Assembly: GCF_003052585.1 (NCBI RefSeq)
Contig: NZ_QASN01000002.1
Location: 372,001 to 436,000, forward strand
Direction: 5' to 3'
Origin: Pseudomonas mangrovi
GTDB taxonomy: Bacteria; Pseudomonadota; Gammaproteobacteria; Pseudomonadales; Pseudomonadaceae
Length of the DNA: 64,000 nt
Shown here: in pieces, positions 55,480-64,000 of the stretch
Numbering within the stretch: position 1 is the stretch's first letter
Layout of the letters: the number at the start of each line of letters is the position of its first letter
The notes under the pieces: generated by a model
What the model was told of the DNA's origin: nothing
Database searches by the model: none
Seen by the model: the letters and a program-made list of their open reading frames with translations, nothing else
Translations under genes and position numbers: made by a program

Positions 55480-56052
55480 ATGCACGCGCGCAACCTGATC
55501 GCCATCCTGACCCTGACCTGCCTGCCCGGGCTGGCCCTGGCCCACCCAGGCCATGAACACAGCGGGCTGGTGGCCGGTCTCGGTCATCCGCTGCTGGGCC
55601 TGGACCACCTGCTGGCGATGCTCGCCGTAGGCCTGTGGGCTGCACAGCAGCAGGGGCGGACCCGCTGGGCCCTGCCGCTGACCTTCGTCGCCAGCATGCT
55701 GGCGGGCGGCCTGCTCGGGTTTGCCGGCCTGCAACTGCCGCTGATGGAGACCGGCATCGCCGCCTCGGTCCTCGCCCTCGGCCTGCTGGTCGCACTGGCG
55801 GTGCGCCCGCCGCTACCGCTGGCGGTCGCGCTCACTGCGCTCTTCGCCCTCGCCCACGGCCTGGCCCACGGCCTCGAACTGCCCGAGCTGGCCAGCCCGG
55901 CGGCCTACGCGTTCGGCTTCGTCATCGCCACCGCCGCCCTGCACGCCACCGGCTTCGCCCTGGTCAACTGGCTGCCACGCGCCGCGGCTCCGCTGGTCCG
56001 CATCGCCGGTGCCGGCGCCGCGCTGAGCGGCGCCTGGCTGCTGGCGGGCTGA
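55480..56052 (+). CDS. ureJ: HupE/UreJ nickel transporter-like protein
   Basis: This 190-residue membrane protein has a signal-like first helix and a histidine motif HPGHEHSG just after it. A second motif, GHPLLGLDHLLAMLAVG, follows, then about six helices and a HGLAHGLELP segment. HupE/UreJ proteins move nickel, here presumably for urease. It is 30 bp after ureG and closes the accessory operon. Confidence 0.92.
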   Translation: MHARNLIAILTLTCLPGLALAHPGHEHSGLVAGLGHPLLGLDHLLAMLAVGLWAAQQQGRTRWALPLTFVASMLAGGLLGFAGLQLPLMETGIAASVLALGLLVALAVRPPLPLAVALTALFALAHGLAHGLELPELASPAAYAFGFVIATAALHATGFALVNWLPRAAAPLVRIAGAGAALSGAWLLAG

Positions 56053-56060
56053 GACAGGGC

Positions 56061-56133
56061 GGGTGGATGGCTTCGGCCATCCGCCCTACGAGCGTCTCCC
56101 GCGCAGAGTGGACAACGGCGCAGCCTTGTCCAC
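56061..56133 (+). repeat. Two GTGGA-type palindromes after ureJ
   Basis: GGGTGGATGG-CTTCGG-CCATCCGCCC (56061-56086) is followed by GTGGACAA (56108-56115) with TTGTCCAC (56126-56133). They begin 8 bp after the ureJ stop and belong to the same dispersed family. Confidence 0.8.
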
Positions 56134-56343
56134 CCTGCGCAGAGATAGCCAGATATCGCCCTGGCCCTTGGCTCCAGGCGAGAGTTGCTCCTGCGCAGCG
56201 CCCACGTTATCGCACGCGCTTCAGGGTCCTCCGGCCTGCGGCTAGAACCAGGAACCCGAATTCCTGAACCATCTGCCCGCCCCATCGGTCCATCGCCTCA
56301 GAGCCAGACGCTCCGCAACAAGAACAACGATGGCAGGCGGCCG

Positions 56344-57738
56344 ATGAAAACCTGGAAAGATCGCACCGACGGCGACGAGTCACCCTACGTTCCCTTGGGG
56401 CCATTCAAGCTACGACTGCCCTTTCTTCACTACCGCTTCGAGTGGCCGGACTACTTCCAGGGCCTGCTGATGTGCGCCGTGGACCTGGCGGCGATTCCGC
56501 TGATGACCGAACTGCTCGGCATGCCCTTCGAGGCGGCGCTGGCAGTGGTGATCCTCAACGGCCTGCTCTATCTGCTCCATCACCTGCTTGGCGACCCCGT
56601 GGTACCCGGCTGGATTACCCCGGCGATCCCGCTGCTGATGGCCTACTGCGCCACCTTCCCGGAGGGCCCCGAGCGCGTCCACGCACTGGTCTCGTTCCAG
56701 ATCATGCTCGGCGTGCTATCGGTCTTTCTCGGCATGACCGGGCTGGCGGGCAAGGTGGTGCGCTTCGTTCCCGCCGCGATCAAGGCCGGAATCATCATGG
56801 GCGCAGGCTTCGCTGCGGTGATCACGGTATTCAAGGAAGGCGGTCGCTTCGACAGCTTCCCCTGGACCATCTCGATTGCCGTCGGGCTGGCCTTCTACCT
56901 GATCTTCTCGCGCCACTTCGCTGCGCTGAAGCAGCGCAACGCGCTCTGGGCAACCTTCGGCAAGCTCGGCATCTTTCCGATCATCGCCCTGGCGATCGTG
57001 CTCGCGCCGCTGTTCGGCGAGGCGCGCTGGCCAGACCTGGAGTGGGGCCTGTCCGCCCCCGACTTCGGCCTGCTCTGGCGCGAATACACGGTATTCGGTC
57101 TCGGCTGGCCGCCGGCCAGCCTGTTCCTGATCGCCCTGCCAACGGTCTTCGCCACCTATCTGGTGCTGTTTGGTGACGTCATCCAGAGCAAGGCCCTGCT
57201 GGACGAAGCCGACCAGGCACGCCCCGACGAGAAGATCGACTACCAGCCCGACCGCGCCCACCTGATCTTCGGCGCACGCAACGCGCTGATGGCGGTGTTC
57301 GGCCCGGACGTGGCGATGTGCGGGCCACTGTGGGCGGCCATGCACGTGGTCATCCTCGAGCGCTATCGCGAGGGTCGCAGGGTGATGGACTCGGTCTTCG
57401 GCGGCTCCGGCTCGTTTCGCTGGGGCACCAACACCGGCCTGCTGCTGATGCCGATCGTTACCCTGGTACAGCCGATCCTCGGTGTGGCGCTGGCACTGAC
57501 GCTGCTGATCCAGGGCTATGTCAGTGTGCGCATCGGTATCCTCGCGGCCCGCAGCCAGCGCGACCTGGGCATCGCCGGAGTAGTCGGCGCGGTGCTCGCC
57601 ACCCGTGGCGCGGCCTGGGCGTTCGCCACCGGCATCCTGCTCTGTCTGCTGATCTACGGCCGCGACTTCTTTCGCGGCGAGACCGACGGCACCTTCGCCT
57701 CCGCCAACGCGGCAGCGAAGAGACACGACGAGGAATGA
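56344..57738 (+). CDS. Putative NCS2-like (xanthine/uracil-type) permease
   Basis: This 464-residue protein has about 12 to 14 hydrophobic helices and little else soluble. The segments VPGWITPAIPLLMAY, VRFVPAAIKAGIIMGAGFAAVI and GGSGSFRWGTNTGLLLMP suggest the NCS2/SLC23/SLC26 transporter fold, but the classical NCS2 signature is not clear. Substrate is unknown; a nucleobase or small anion is possible. It follows ureJ by 291 bp holding palindromes, so it may be separate from the urease operon. The start at 56344 is chosen because upstream residues look non-coding. Confidence 0.6.
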   Translation: MKTWKDRTDGDESPYVPLGPFKLRLPFLHYRFEWPDYFQGLLMCAVDLAAIPLMTELLGMPFEAALAVVILNGLLYLLHHLLGDPVVPGWITPAIPLLMAYCATFPEGPERVHALVSFQIMLGVLSVFLGMTGLAGKVVRFVPAAIKAGIIMGAGFAAVITVFKEGGRFDSFPWTISIAVGLAFYLIFSRHFAALKQRNALWATFGKLGIFPIIALAIVLAPLFGEARWPDLEWGLSAPDFGLLWREYTVFGLGWPPASLFLIALPTVFATYLVLFGDVIQSKALLDEADQARPDEKIDYQPDRAHLIFGARNALMAVFGPDVAMCGPLWAAMHVVILERYREGRRVMDSVFGGSGSFRWGTNTGLLLMPIVTLVQPILGVALALTLLIQGYVSVRIGILAARSQRDLGIAGVVGAVLATRGAAWAFATGILLCLLIYGRDFFRGETDGTFASANAAAKRHDEE

Positions 57739-58221
57739 TGCTGTGCATTTTCTGATCAGCCCGTCTCAAGCCCCGGCCACGCTGGGCTGCAATCATCTGC
57801 TACCAATCTATCCACAGGCTTCTCCACCTGAACTGTGTGCATGTGGATCGCAATGCTCAAACAAAACATTGAAAACAATGGACTTTTTTCATAATCACAG
57901 AACCCCAGAAACGCCACGCAAGACTGATCATTTATTGACCAAAGCGCTACAGAGCCCGTCGCGGCGGGCCATGGGACATCCGTACAAAGGTTATCCACAT
58001 GACTACCCACAGGCGTCGGGGATATCTTCTGGCCGCCCTTGAACGGGTGGCATTGCAGGGGCCCAAAGCAGACGCCACGTGGCCTGCAGCGATCCGTCCC
58101 CATCCAGCCCACAGCTTGTCCACAGCACCCCGCACTATCGAAGCGATTGAGAAAGACCAGCAGCCCTCTCGCCGCGACAGGCGCAGCATGGCGCTGAACC
58201 GATCCACCCAGGAGCCCGATC
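57739..58221 (+). other. Gene-free, AT-richer region with a DnaA-box cluster
   Basis: A perfect TTATCCACA lies at 57991-57999. One-mismatch boxes are CTATCCACA (57808-57816) and TTGTCCACA (58116-58124). A two-mismatch box lies on the other strand at 57842-57850. Between them are an AT-rich stretch with CATTG-AAAA-CAATG (57867-57880) and a run of six T. No gene is visible apart from a possible 25-residue frame starting at 58222. Confidence 0.5.
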
Positions 58222-58299
58222 ATGCAGCCAGCCCTACTCCTCCAGCAGTTGCTTGCCAGTTACGCCTGCGCCGTCTGCGGTAGCGTCCCCGGCAACTGA
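58222..58299 (+). CDS. Possible 25-residue peptide
   Basis: A short frame from an ATG with AGGAG seven bases upstream encodes MQPALLLQQLLASYACAVCG plus five residues, with a CxxC. It ends 69 bp before the LOG gene and could be a leader peptide or chance. No family recognised. Confidence 0.25.
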   Translation: MQPALLLQQLLASYACAVCGSVPGN

Positions 58300-58368
58300 C
58301 CGAAGCCGCTTGGTTGCCAGGGCGCCAACGGCTACCCTGTCGGCCCTTTTTATCTGCATGGAATCCCG

Positions 58369-58956
58369 ATGCGTCTACGTTCGATCTGCGTGTTCTGCGG
58401 TGCCAGCCCTGGCGCCAATCCCATCTATGCCGAAGCCGCGGCCGAACTCGGTCGCAGCCTCGCCAATGCCGGGGTGACCCTGGTCTACGGCGGCGGTGAA
58501 GTCGGCCTGATGGGCGTGGTCGCCGATGCCGCCATGGCTGCCGGGGGCGAAGTGATCGGCGTGATCCCCCAGTCGCTGCAGGACTCCGAGATCGGCCACA
58601 AGGGCCTCACCCGCCTGGAGGTGGTCTCCGGCATGCACGCGCGCAAGGCGCGCATGGCCGAGTTGTCCGACGCCTTCATCGCCCTGCCAGGGGGACTGGG
58701 GACGCTGGAAGAACTGTTCGAAGTCTGGACCTGGGGCCAGCTCGGCTACCACGGCAAGCCGTTGGGCCTGCTCGAGGTCAACGGCTTCTACGGCAAACTG
58801 ATCGGCTTCCTCGATCACCTTGTCGAAGAGCGCTTCGTGCGCAGCACCCATCGTTCCATGCTGCAGGTGCGCGAAACCCCGGCCGAGCTGCTCGAAGCGC
58901 TGACGAACTGGCAGCCGGATGTAGTACCCAAATGGAACGCCCGCGCACCGGAGTAG
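58369..58956 (+). CDS. LOG-family phosphoribohydrolase (TIGR00730)
   Basis: This 195-residue Rossmann-fold enzyme begins [16 protein letters not shown]. It carries [24 protein letters not shown] and the catalytic [12 protein letters not shown] motif. Plant and bacterial LOG proteins cleave nucleoside monophosphates of the cytokinin type to free base and ribose phosphate; the bacterial substrate is often just AMP or unknown. It is in the same place as PA4923. Confidence 0.9.
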   Translation: MRLRSICVFCGASPGANPIYAEAAAELGRSLANAGVTLVYGGGEVGLMGVVADAAMAAGGEVIGVIPQSLQDSEIGHKGLTRLEVVSGMHARKARMAELSDAFIALPGGLGTLEELFEVWTWGQLGYHGKPLGLLEVNGFYGKLIGFLDHLVEERFVRSTHRSMLQVRETPAELLEALTNWQPDVVPKWNARAPE

Positions 58957-59254
58957 ATCGCCCAGCACATCCGTGAAGTGGACGCGGCCCTCACTTTCGC
59001 AGAGCCGAGCCGACTGCGGACGGCGCAACAGGCCGCACCTGACAGCCTATGCACGAGCGATGAAGGAAGGTCGGCACCACTATGCCGGGAGAAGGGCCAA
59101 GCCCGCGTGGCAGAGCCTGAGTGACATGCCGTCCAGCCAGCGCCGGCTGAACGGCCGGGTGGGCACTGCAGCTTTTTGAATCCCTTGGCAGAAGCCTGTC
59201 GAACGGGATGCTAAGGTGCCGCCCTCCCGCCTCACCCAGCAAGGACGATCTTTC

Positions 59255-60166
59255 GTGAACAGCGGTTTTTCCCTCTTCGAAGCCATGCCGAGCCACCGGA
59301 TGGCCCGTGAACAACTCGAACGCCGGCTCGATCTACCCAAACTCTTCGCCGCCATCGACGCCGACCCCGGCATCGTCGGCGCCGGCGTGGTCTACATCGA
59401 CGAGCGCTTCAACGTATTCGTGCTGCGGGAGTTCCAGCCCATCTGCAGCATCGTGCCGAAGAAGGTGATCCTGCGCGAAGCCCCGCGCTACACCGCACCG
59501 GCCCAATATGCCGAGCAGATCAAGAACAGCCCGCGCGAATCGCGAGTGGTCGGCGAGGCAGTGGGCACCACCCTGGCCTGCGCCGGCGCGGTCATCGGCT
59601 GGTTCGTGGTCCTCAGCGGAACAGTAGCGGTACCGTTCAGCGCCGGCGCCAGCGCGGCAGTCACGGTGATCGCCTACTCCGCGGCCACCGCCAGCACCGC
59701 GCAGTGCCTGATCGGTGGAACGCGCACAGTGATGGAAGTGCGCGACCCCTCGTTCAATGACCGCCTCGACAGCGAAGAGTGGTACCAGACCACCATGACC
59801 ATTCTCGACGGCGTATCCCTGGCCGGCGTGGGCGCCTCCGCCCTGACCACGGCGCGCCTGATCAACATGACCCGCGCAACGACCGGCAAGGGTACCCGCG
59901 ACGTCTTGCGCGGCCTGAGTCGTCAGGAGCGCCGCAAACTCACCGACGAGCTGCTGCGACTCCAGCATCCGACGCTGTCGACGCAACTGGTGCGCCTGCG
60001 CCAGCTGGCGGGTGAGCTGCCCAAGCGCATCAGCAATACCGAAATCCGCCAGGCGACACTGCATCAGATCCGCGACTCGCTTGGCGCCACGCTGGGCTTC
60101 GCCGGCAGTGCCTACTCCGGCAATGTGAAGTCGATCGCGGTAGGCCTCTACGAGGAAATCGAGTGA
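59255..60166 (+). CDS. Unknown protein with a glycine-rich hydrophobic hairpin
   Basis: This 303-residue protein has a soluble N-terminal part (about 1-90) and a strongly hydrophobic, Gly/Ala-rich stretch (about 95-155, with VGTTLACAGAVIGWFVVLSG and two more helices). A soluble helical C-terminal half with basic segments (GLSRQERRKLTDEL) follows. There is no signal peptide and no known family. The layout recalls pore-forming effectors. The GTG at 59255 has AAGGA about 9 bp upstream. It overlaps the next membrane-protein gene by four bases. The name NAD synthetase, which I recall attached to similar proteins, has no support here. Confidence 0.6.
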   Translation: MNSGFSLFEAMPSHRMAREQLERRLDLPKLFAAIDADPGIVGAGVVYIDERFNVFVLREFQPICSIVPKKVILREAPRYTAPAQYAEQIKNSPRESRVVGEAVGTTLACAGAVIGWFVVLSGTVAVPFSAGASAAVTVIAYSAATASTAQCLIGGTRTVMEVRDPSFNDRLDSEEWYQTTMTILDGVSLAGVGASALTTARLINMTRATTGKGTRDVLRGLSRQERRKLTDELLRLQHPTLSTQLVRLRQLAGELPKRISNTEIRQATLHQIRDSLGATLGFAGSAYSGNVKSIAVGLYEEIE

Positions 60167-60588
60167 CCCTACCCCGTGACTGGGGCGCCGCGATGCGGCG
60201 CTACTTTCCGGTGTTCATCGGGGTGATTCTGCTGAGTGTGTTCTCGCTCGCCAGCACCCTGGTCCTGGTGCTCTACAGCTATCTTGCGCCACCGCGCTAC
60301 GAGCAGTACCTGGCGGCGCTGGGGATCGGCCTGCTGGTCTGCCTGCTACTGGTCAACCTGAACTTCCTCATCAGCCGCGGCTTCGCCTGGGGCGCCCTGG
60401 GCAACGCGGCGATCCTCGGTGGCTGCCTGCTGCTGACGCTGCCGAGCCTCCTGTTCAGTGAAGACTACCTGCACTATGCAATAAGCCTGGCGCTGCAGGT
60501 CACCGGCCTCGGCCTGCTCGCCTCGCGCCGCTACCGCGAGATGCTGCATGTGCTCAGGCAGCTACGCCAGTTGCGCAAGGCTCGCTGA
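60163..60588 (+). CDS. Small four-helix membrane protein, possible partner of the upstream gene
   Basis: This 141-residue protein has about four membrane helices (roughly 13-36, 47-68, 75-95 and 100-118) and a basic C-terminal tail (RYREMLHVLRQLRQLRKAR). The GTG start overlaps the upstream stop (GTGA), so translation is tightly coupled. Small membrane proteins coupled to a pore-like protein are often immunity proteins, but no family is recognised. It is convergent with ygiQ, 9 bp apart. Confidence 0.6.
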   Translation: MTLPRDWGAAMRRYFPVFIGVILLSVFSLASTLVLVLYSYLAPPRYEQYLAALGIGLLVCLLLVNLNFLISRGFAWGALGNAAILGGCLLLTLPSLLFSEDYLHYAISLALQVTGLGLLASRRYREMLHVLRQLRQLRKAR

Positions 60589-60597
60589 GCGCGCCGA

Positions 60598-62892
60598 TCA
60601 GCGCGGCGCCACAGGTCGCGCGGCAGGCTTGCGACTGCCGCCCTTGCCCGCCTTGCCGGCGCCCATCTCGGCCTTGCGCTTGGCTTCCGCGGCGGCCTTG
60701 GCCTGCTCGCGCTTGTCCCAGGGGTTGCCGTCGTGGCTGCGCGGCGGCAGACCGGTGTGCTGGGTCAGCAGCTTGCCGCCGGCACCGGCCTTCTTGCTGC
60801 CGGCCGGGGTGGAGTTCTTGCGCCGCGCGCTCTTGTATTCGTCGACCTGCGGCTGATGCGCCGGAATCAGCTGGTGCTTGCCGTTGCCGATCAGGTCCGC
60901 ACGGCCCATGCGGGTGAGCGCCTCGCGCAACATCGGCCAGCCTTTCGGATCGTGATAGCGCAGGAAGGCCTTGTGCAGACGACGCTGCTCCTCGCTCTTG
61001 ACGATCTGCACACCGTCGCTCTTGTAGGTGACCTTGTGCAGCGGGTTCTTGCCCGAGTGATACATCGCCGTCGCCGAGGCCATCGGTGACGGATAGAAGG
61101 CCTGCACCTGGTCGGCACGGAAGCCGTTGCGCTTGAGCCAGAGCGCCAGGTTCATCATGTCTTCGTCGCTGGTGCCGGGGTGGGCGGCGATGAAGTAGGG
61201 GATCAGGTACTGCTCCTTGCCGGCTTCCTTCGAGTACTTCTCGAACATCTGCTTGAAGCGGTCGTAGCTGCCGATGCCCGGCTTCATCATCTTGTCCAGA
61301 GGGCCCCGCTCGGTGTGCTCCGGGGCGATCTTCAGGTAGCCGCCGACGTGGTGGGTGACCAGCTCCTTGACGTACTCGGGCGACTCCACCGCCAGGTCGT
61401 AGCGCAACCCGGAGGCGATCAGGATCTTCTTCACCCCCGGCAGGGCGCGCGCCTTGCGGTACAGCTCGATCAGCGAGCTGTGGTCGGTATTGAGGTTCTC
61501 GCAGATACCCGGGAACACGCAGGAGGGCTTGCGGCAGTGACGCTCGATCTCGGTGCTCTTGCAGGCGATGCGGTACATGTTCGCAGTCGGCCCGCCGAGG
61601 TCGGAGACCACGCCAGTGAAGCCCGGTACCTTCTTCATTTCCTCGATCTCGGCGAGGATGGATTCGTGCGAGCGGCTCTGGATGATGCGCCCTTCGTGCT
61701 CAGTGATCGAGCAGAAGGTACAGCCGCCGAAGCAGCCGCGCATGATGTTGACCGAGAAGCGGATCATCTCGTACGCCGGGATCTTCTCCTGGCCGTAGGC
61801 CGGATGCGGCACCCGCGCATAGGGCAGGCCGAAGACGTAATCCATCTCCTCGGTGGTCAGCGGGATCGGCGGCGGTGTCAGCCAGATGTCCAGATCGCCA
61901 TGGCGCTGCACCAGCGCCCGCGCATTGCCAGGGTTGGTTTCCAGGTGCAGCACGCGGTTAGCGTGGGCGTAGAGCACCGCATCGCCGCGGACCTTCTCGA
62001 ACGACGGCAGGCGGATCACGGTGCGCTCGCGCTCCAGGCGCGGATGATGCAGCAGCTGCACCACCTTGGCCTCCTGCGGGTCCTCATCGGGCTGCGCGCC
62101 CTTGTCCTGCTCGATGGCACAGGCCGAGGTGTCCTGGGTGTTGACGTAGGGGTTGATCACCTTGTCGACCCGGCCCGGACGATCGATGCGGGTGGAGTCG
62201 ATCTCGAACCAGCCATCGGGCGTATCGCGACGGATGAACGCCGTGCCGCGCACGTCGCTGATGGCCTGGATCGACTCGCCACGCGACAGGCGCTGGGCCA
62301 CTTCGACGATGGCGCGCTCGGCGTTGCCGTAGAGCAGCAGATCGGCGGTGGCGTCCATCAGGATCGAGCGGCGCACCTTGTCCGACCAGTAGTCGTAGTG
62401 GGCGATACGGCGCAGCGAGGCTTCGATGCCGCCAAGCACCACCGGTACCTGACTGTAGGCCTCCTTGCAGCGCTGGCTGTAGACCAGGCTGGCGCGGTCC
62501 GGGCGTTTGCCGGCCAGGCCGCCGGCGGTATAGGCGTCGTCCGAGCGGATCTTCTTGTCCGCGGTGTAGCGGTTGATCATCGAATCCATGTTGCCCGCCG
62601 CCACGCCGAAGAACAGGTTCGGCGCGCCCAGCTTCATGAAGTCGTCCTTCGAGCGCCAGTCCGGCTGGCTGATGATGCCGACGCGGAAACCCTGGGCCTC
62701 GAGCAGACGACCGATGATCGCCATGCCGAACGAGGGATGATCGACGTAGGCATCGCCGGTGACGATGATGATGTCGCACGAATCCCAGCCGAGCTGATCC
62801 ATCTCCGCCCTGCTCATCGGCAGGAAGGGCGCGGGCCCGAAGCATTCGGCCCAGTACTTGGGATAGTCGAACAGCGGCTTGGCGGCGTGCAT
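60598..62892 (-). CDS. ygiQ: YgiQ-family radical SAM protein
   Basis: This 764-residue radical SAM enzyme has an N-terminal domain like B12-binding folds (about 1-200), then the cluster motif CFGGCTFC (CxxxCxxC, about 386-393). A long C-terminal part ends in a basic, Lys/Ala-rich tail of about 70 residues. The reaction is unknown for the family. The start at 62892 ([16 protein letters not shown]) fits the family; longer starts do not. In P. aeruginosa it is PA4928, near alr and dnaB, as here. Confidence 0.92.
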   Translation of the reverse strand: MHAAKPLFDYPKYWAECFGPAPFLPMSRAEMDQLGWDSCDIIIVTGDAYVDHPSFGMAIIGRLLEAQGFRVGIISQPDWRSKDDFMKLGAPNLFFGVAAGNMDSMINRYTADKKIRSDDAYTAGGLAGKRPDRASLVYSQRCKEAYSQVPVVLGGIEASLRRIAHYDYWSDKVRRSILMDATADLLLYGNAERAIVEVAQRLSRGESIQAISDVRGTAFIRRDTPDGWFEIDSTRIDRPGRVDKVINPYVNTQDTSACAIEQDKGAQPDEDPQEAKVVQLLHHPRLERERTVIRLPSFEKVRGDAVLYAHANRVLHLETNPGNARALVQRHGDLDIWLTPPPIPLTTEEMDYVFGLPYARVPHPAYGQEKIPAYEMIRFSVNIMRGCFGGCTFCSITEHEGRIIQSRSHESILAEIEEMKKVPGFTGVVSDLGGPTANMYRIACKSTEIERHCRKPSCVFPGICENLNTDHSSLIELYRKARALPGVKKILIASGLRYDLAVESPEYVKELVTHHVGGYLKIAPEHTERGPLDKMMKPGIGSYDRFKQMFEKYSKEAGKEQYLIPYFIAAHPGTSDEDMMNLALWLKRNGFRADQVQAFYPSPMASATAMYHSGKNPLHKVTYKSDGVQIVKSEEQRRLHKAFLRYHDPKGWPMLREALTRMGRADLIGNGKHQLIPAHQPQVDEYKSARRKNSTPAGSKKAGAGGKLLTQHTGLPPRSHDGNPWDKREQAKAAAEAKRKAEMGAGKAGKGGSRKPAARPVAPR

Positions 62893-63111
62893 GATCGGAT
62901 CAATGACTCGTGGGAAAAAGCGGGCGCGCAAGATAGCACAAAAAATGAACAATTCCGACTATGGCGCTAGGCCTCTCGGGCAGCTGCATGCCTGGCCAGC
63001 GCGGACGGACAAATTTCATTGCCCGCTCGAGCGGCTAACGGCGCCGGCTGCGCAGTGCGCCGCTATCGCCGGAAACTGCAGGCGCAATGCACGCTGCCTG
63101 TTGCCCCCTGG

Positions 63112-63137
63112 ACGCAATAACCGCAGGGCATTGCGCC
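63112..63137 (+). repeat. CGCAAT palindrome upstream of ygiQ
   Basis: ACGCAATAACC and GCATTGCGC pair through CGCAAT (63113-63118)/ATTGCG (63130-63135). It is related to the element at 24379-24409. The 269-bp gap between alr and ygiQ holds nothing else recognisable. Confidence 0.6.
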
Positions 63138-63161
63138 GCAGCACTCGGGAAAGTTGCGCGC

Positions 63162-64000
63162 TCAGGCCTGGTAGCGCCGCGGCACGCGCGCGGTGACCTT
63201 GGTCAGCAGCTCATAGCCGATGGTGCCGCAGGCCTGGGCGACTTCGTCGACCGGCAGCGCGGCGCCCCATAGCTCGACCGGCGAGCCGACCTGCACACCG
63301 CCCAGGTCGGTGACATCCACTGCCAGCATGTCCATCGACACACGCCCGGCCAGTCCGGCACGCTGCCCGTCGACCAGCACCGGCGTGCCGCTGGGCGCAT
63401 GACGCGGATAACCGTCGGCGTAGCCGCAGCTGACGGTAGCGATCCGCGAGGGACGGCTGGCTACCCAGCTGGCGCCATAACCGACGCTTTCCCCTGCCGC
63501 GACATCACGCAGGGCGATCACCGCGCCGGTCAGGCTCATTGCCGGCCGCAGGCCCAGTTCGGCGGCGCTCAGGTCGGCGAAGGGCGTGGCGCCGTAGAGC
63601 ATGATGCCCGGCCGGATCCAGTCCAGGTGCGCGGCAGGCATGCTGGTGACGGCGGCGGAGTTGGCCAGCGAGCGCTGGTCGAAATCCAGGTCGAGCAGAT
63701 CGAGAAAGCACTCCAGCTGTACTTCGTTGAGCGAATCGCCACGCAGGTCGGCGCACGCGAAGTGGCTGATCAGGTTCAGCTCGGCCACCTGGCGAGCCCG
63801 GCACAACTGCGGATGCCAGCTGCGCAGGGCGGCGCTGTCGAAGCCGAGCCGGTGCATGCCGCTGTCGAGCTTGAGCCAGACATTCAGCGGCACGGCCAAC
63901 TCGGCCGCCAGCAACGCCTCGGCCTGCTGCGGGCCCTGCACCACCACATCCAGGCGCATGCGCGCTGCGGCCTGAAACTCGGCCGGCTCGAAGCAGCCTT
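63162..64000 (-). CDS. alr: Alanine racemase (biosynthetic Alr), N-terminus outside the window
   Basis: The last 279 residues of a PLP-dependent alanine racemase are visible; the frame stays open to position 64000, so the lysine-bearing N-terminal part is missing. Visible family segments are LNVWLKLDSGMHRLGF, NSAAVTSMPAAHLDWIRPGIMLYG, YADGYPRHAP and GRVSMDMLAVDV. The enzyme makes D-alanine for peptidoglycan. Position beside ygiQ points to the alr located before dnaB in P. aeruginosa rather than the catabolic dadX. Confidence 0.93.
   Translation of the reverse strand, partial: GCFEPAEFQAAARMRLDVVVQGPQQAEALLAAELAVPLNVWLKLDSGMHRLGFDSAALRSWHPQLCRARQVAELNLISHFACADLRGDSLNEVQLECFLDLLDLDFDQRSLANSAAVTSMPAAHLDWIRPGIMLYGATPFADLSAAELGLRPAMSLTGAVIALRDVAAGESVGYGASWVASRPSRIATVSCGYADGYPRHAPSGTPVLVDGQRAGLAGRVSMDMLAVDVTDLGGVQVGSPVELWGAALPVDEVAQACGTIGYELLTKVTARVPRRYQA

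Noticed and set aside
57739..58368. Chromosomal origin (oriC)
   Set aside because: DnaA boxes are present, but dnaA, dnaN, rpmH or gidA are not adjacent, and the flanking gene order is that of an internal chromosomal region.

Overview
The window is a contiguous stretch of a high-GC gammaproteobacterial chromosome and almost certainly comes from the genus Pseudomonas. Two blocks keep the gene order I remember from P. aeruginosa. The left block (1-24 kb) runs NUDIX, DUF2333, gcbA, ctpL, dsbD, aroQ, accB, accC, prmA, a DUF3426 gene, dusB, fis, purH, purD, retS, ureD, ureA, a GNAT gene, ureB, ureC. The right block (52.8-64 kb) runs desT, ureE, ureF, ureG, ureJ, then a LOG-family gene, ygiQ and a partial alr. 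Many dispersed GTAGGGTGGA-type palindromes suggest the stutzeri/mendocina/alcaligenes side of the genus, but the species cannot be fixed from sequence reading alone. No rRNA, tRNA, CRISPR array, transposase or integrase was seen.

Layout. 0-5.4 kb: envelope and signalling genes (DUF2333, the diguanylate cyclase GcbA, the phosphate chemoreceptor CtpL with a recognisable Pho box). 5.4-16.9 kb: housekeeping genes (DsbD, AroQ, acetyl-CoA carboxylase AccBC, PrmA, DusB-Fis, PurH, PurD). 16.9-24 kb: RetS and the urease structural genes. 24-36 kb: an accessory mixture comprising an orphan PilC/GspF-like protein, an Hsp70, an EamA transporter, a secreted ankyrin protein, two hydrolases, two 28-residue membrane peptides and a ClpA/ClpB-like ATPase. 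36-51 kb: a short-amide and urea island. Reading leftwards it holds the urtABCDE ABC transporter, formamidase fmdA with fmdB, and aliphatic amidase amiE. Reading rightwards from the same intergenic region it holds a two-component system whose kinase is fused to an NCS1-type permease. 51-58 kb: DUF1329, DesT, urease accessory genes ureEFGJ and a permease. 58-64 kb: LOG protein, an unknown membrane-active protein with a small membrane partner, YgiQ, and the alanine racemase end.

How the genes work together. UrtABCDE would import urea or short amides, AmiE and FmdA would release ammonia from amides, and UreABC with UreDEFGJ would hydrolyse urea. The NCS1-sensor kinase and its LuxR-type response regulator are the obvious candidate sensors for this nitrogen supply. 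A 16-bp TACG-N8-CGTA dyad lies upstream of both urtA and fmdA, and a good sigma-54 (-24/-12) promoter precedes the kinase gene. The transporter arm is flanked on both sides by diverged copies of a roughly 0.7-kb non-coding element with three covarying hairpins.

Most interesting for follow-up: the permease-fused sensor kinase with an eight-cysteine finger, the shared operator, the covarying non-coding repeat, a DnaA-box cluster at 57.8-58.1 kb, and the overlapping gene pair at 59.3-60.6 kb that resembles a membrane-toxin/immunity arrangement.
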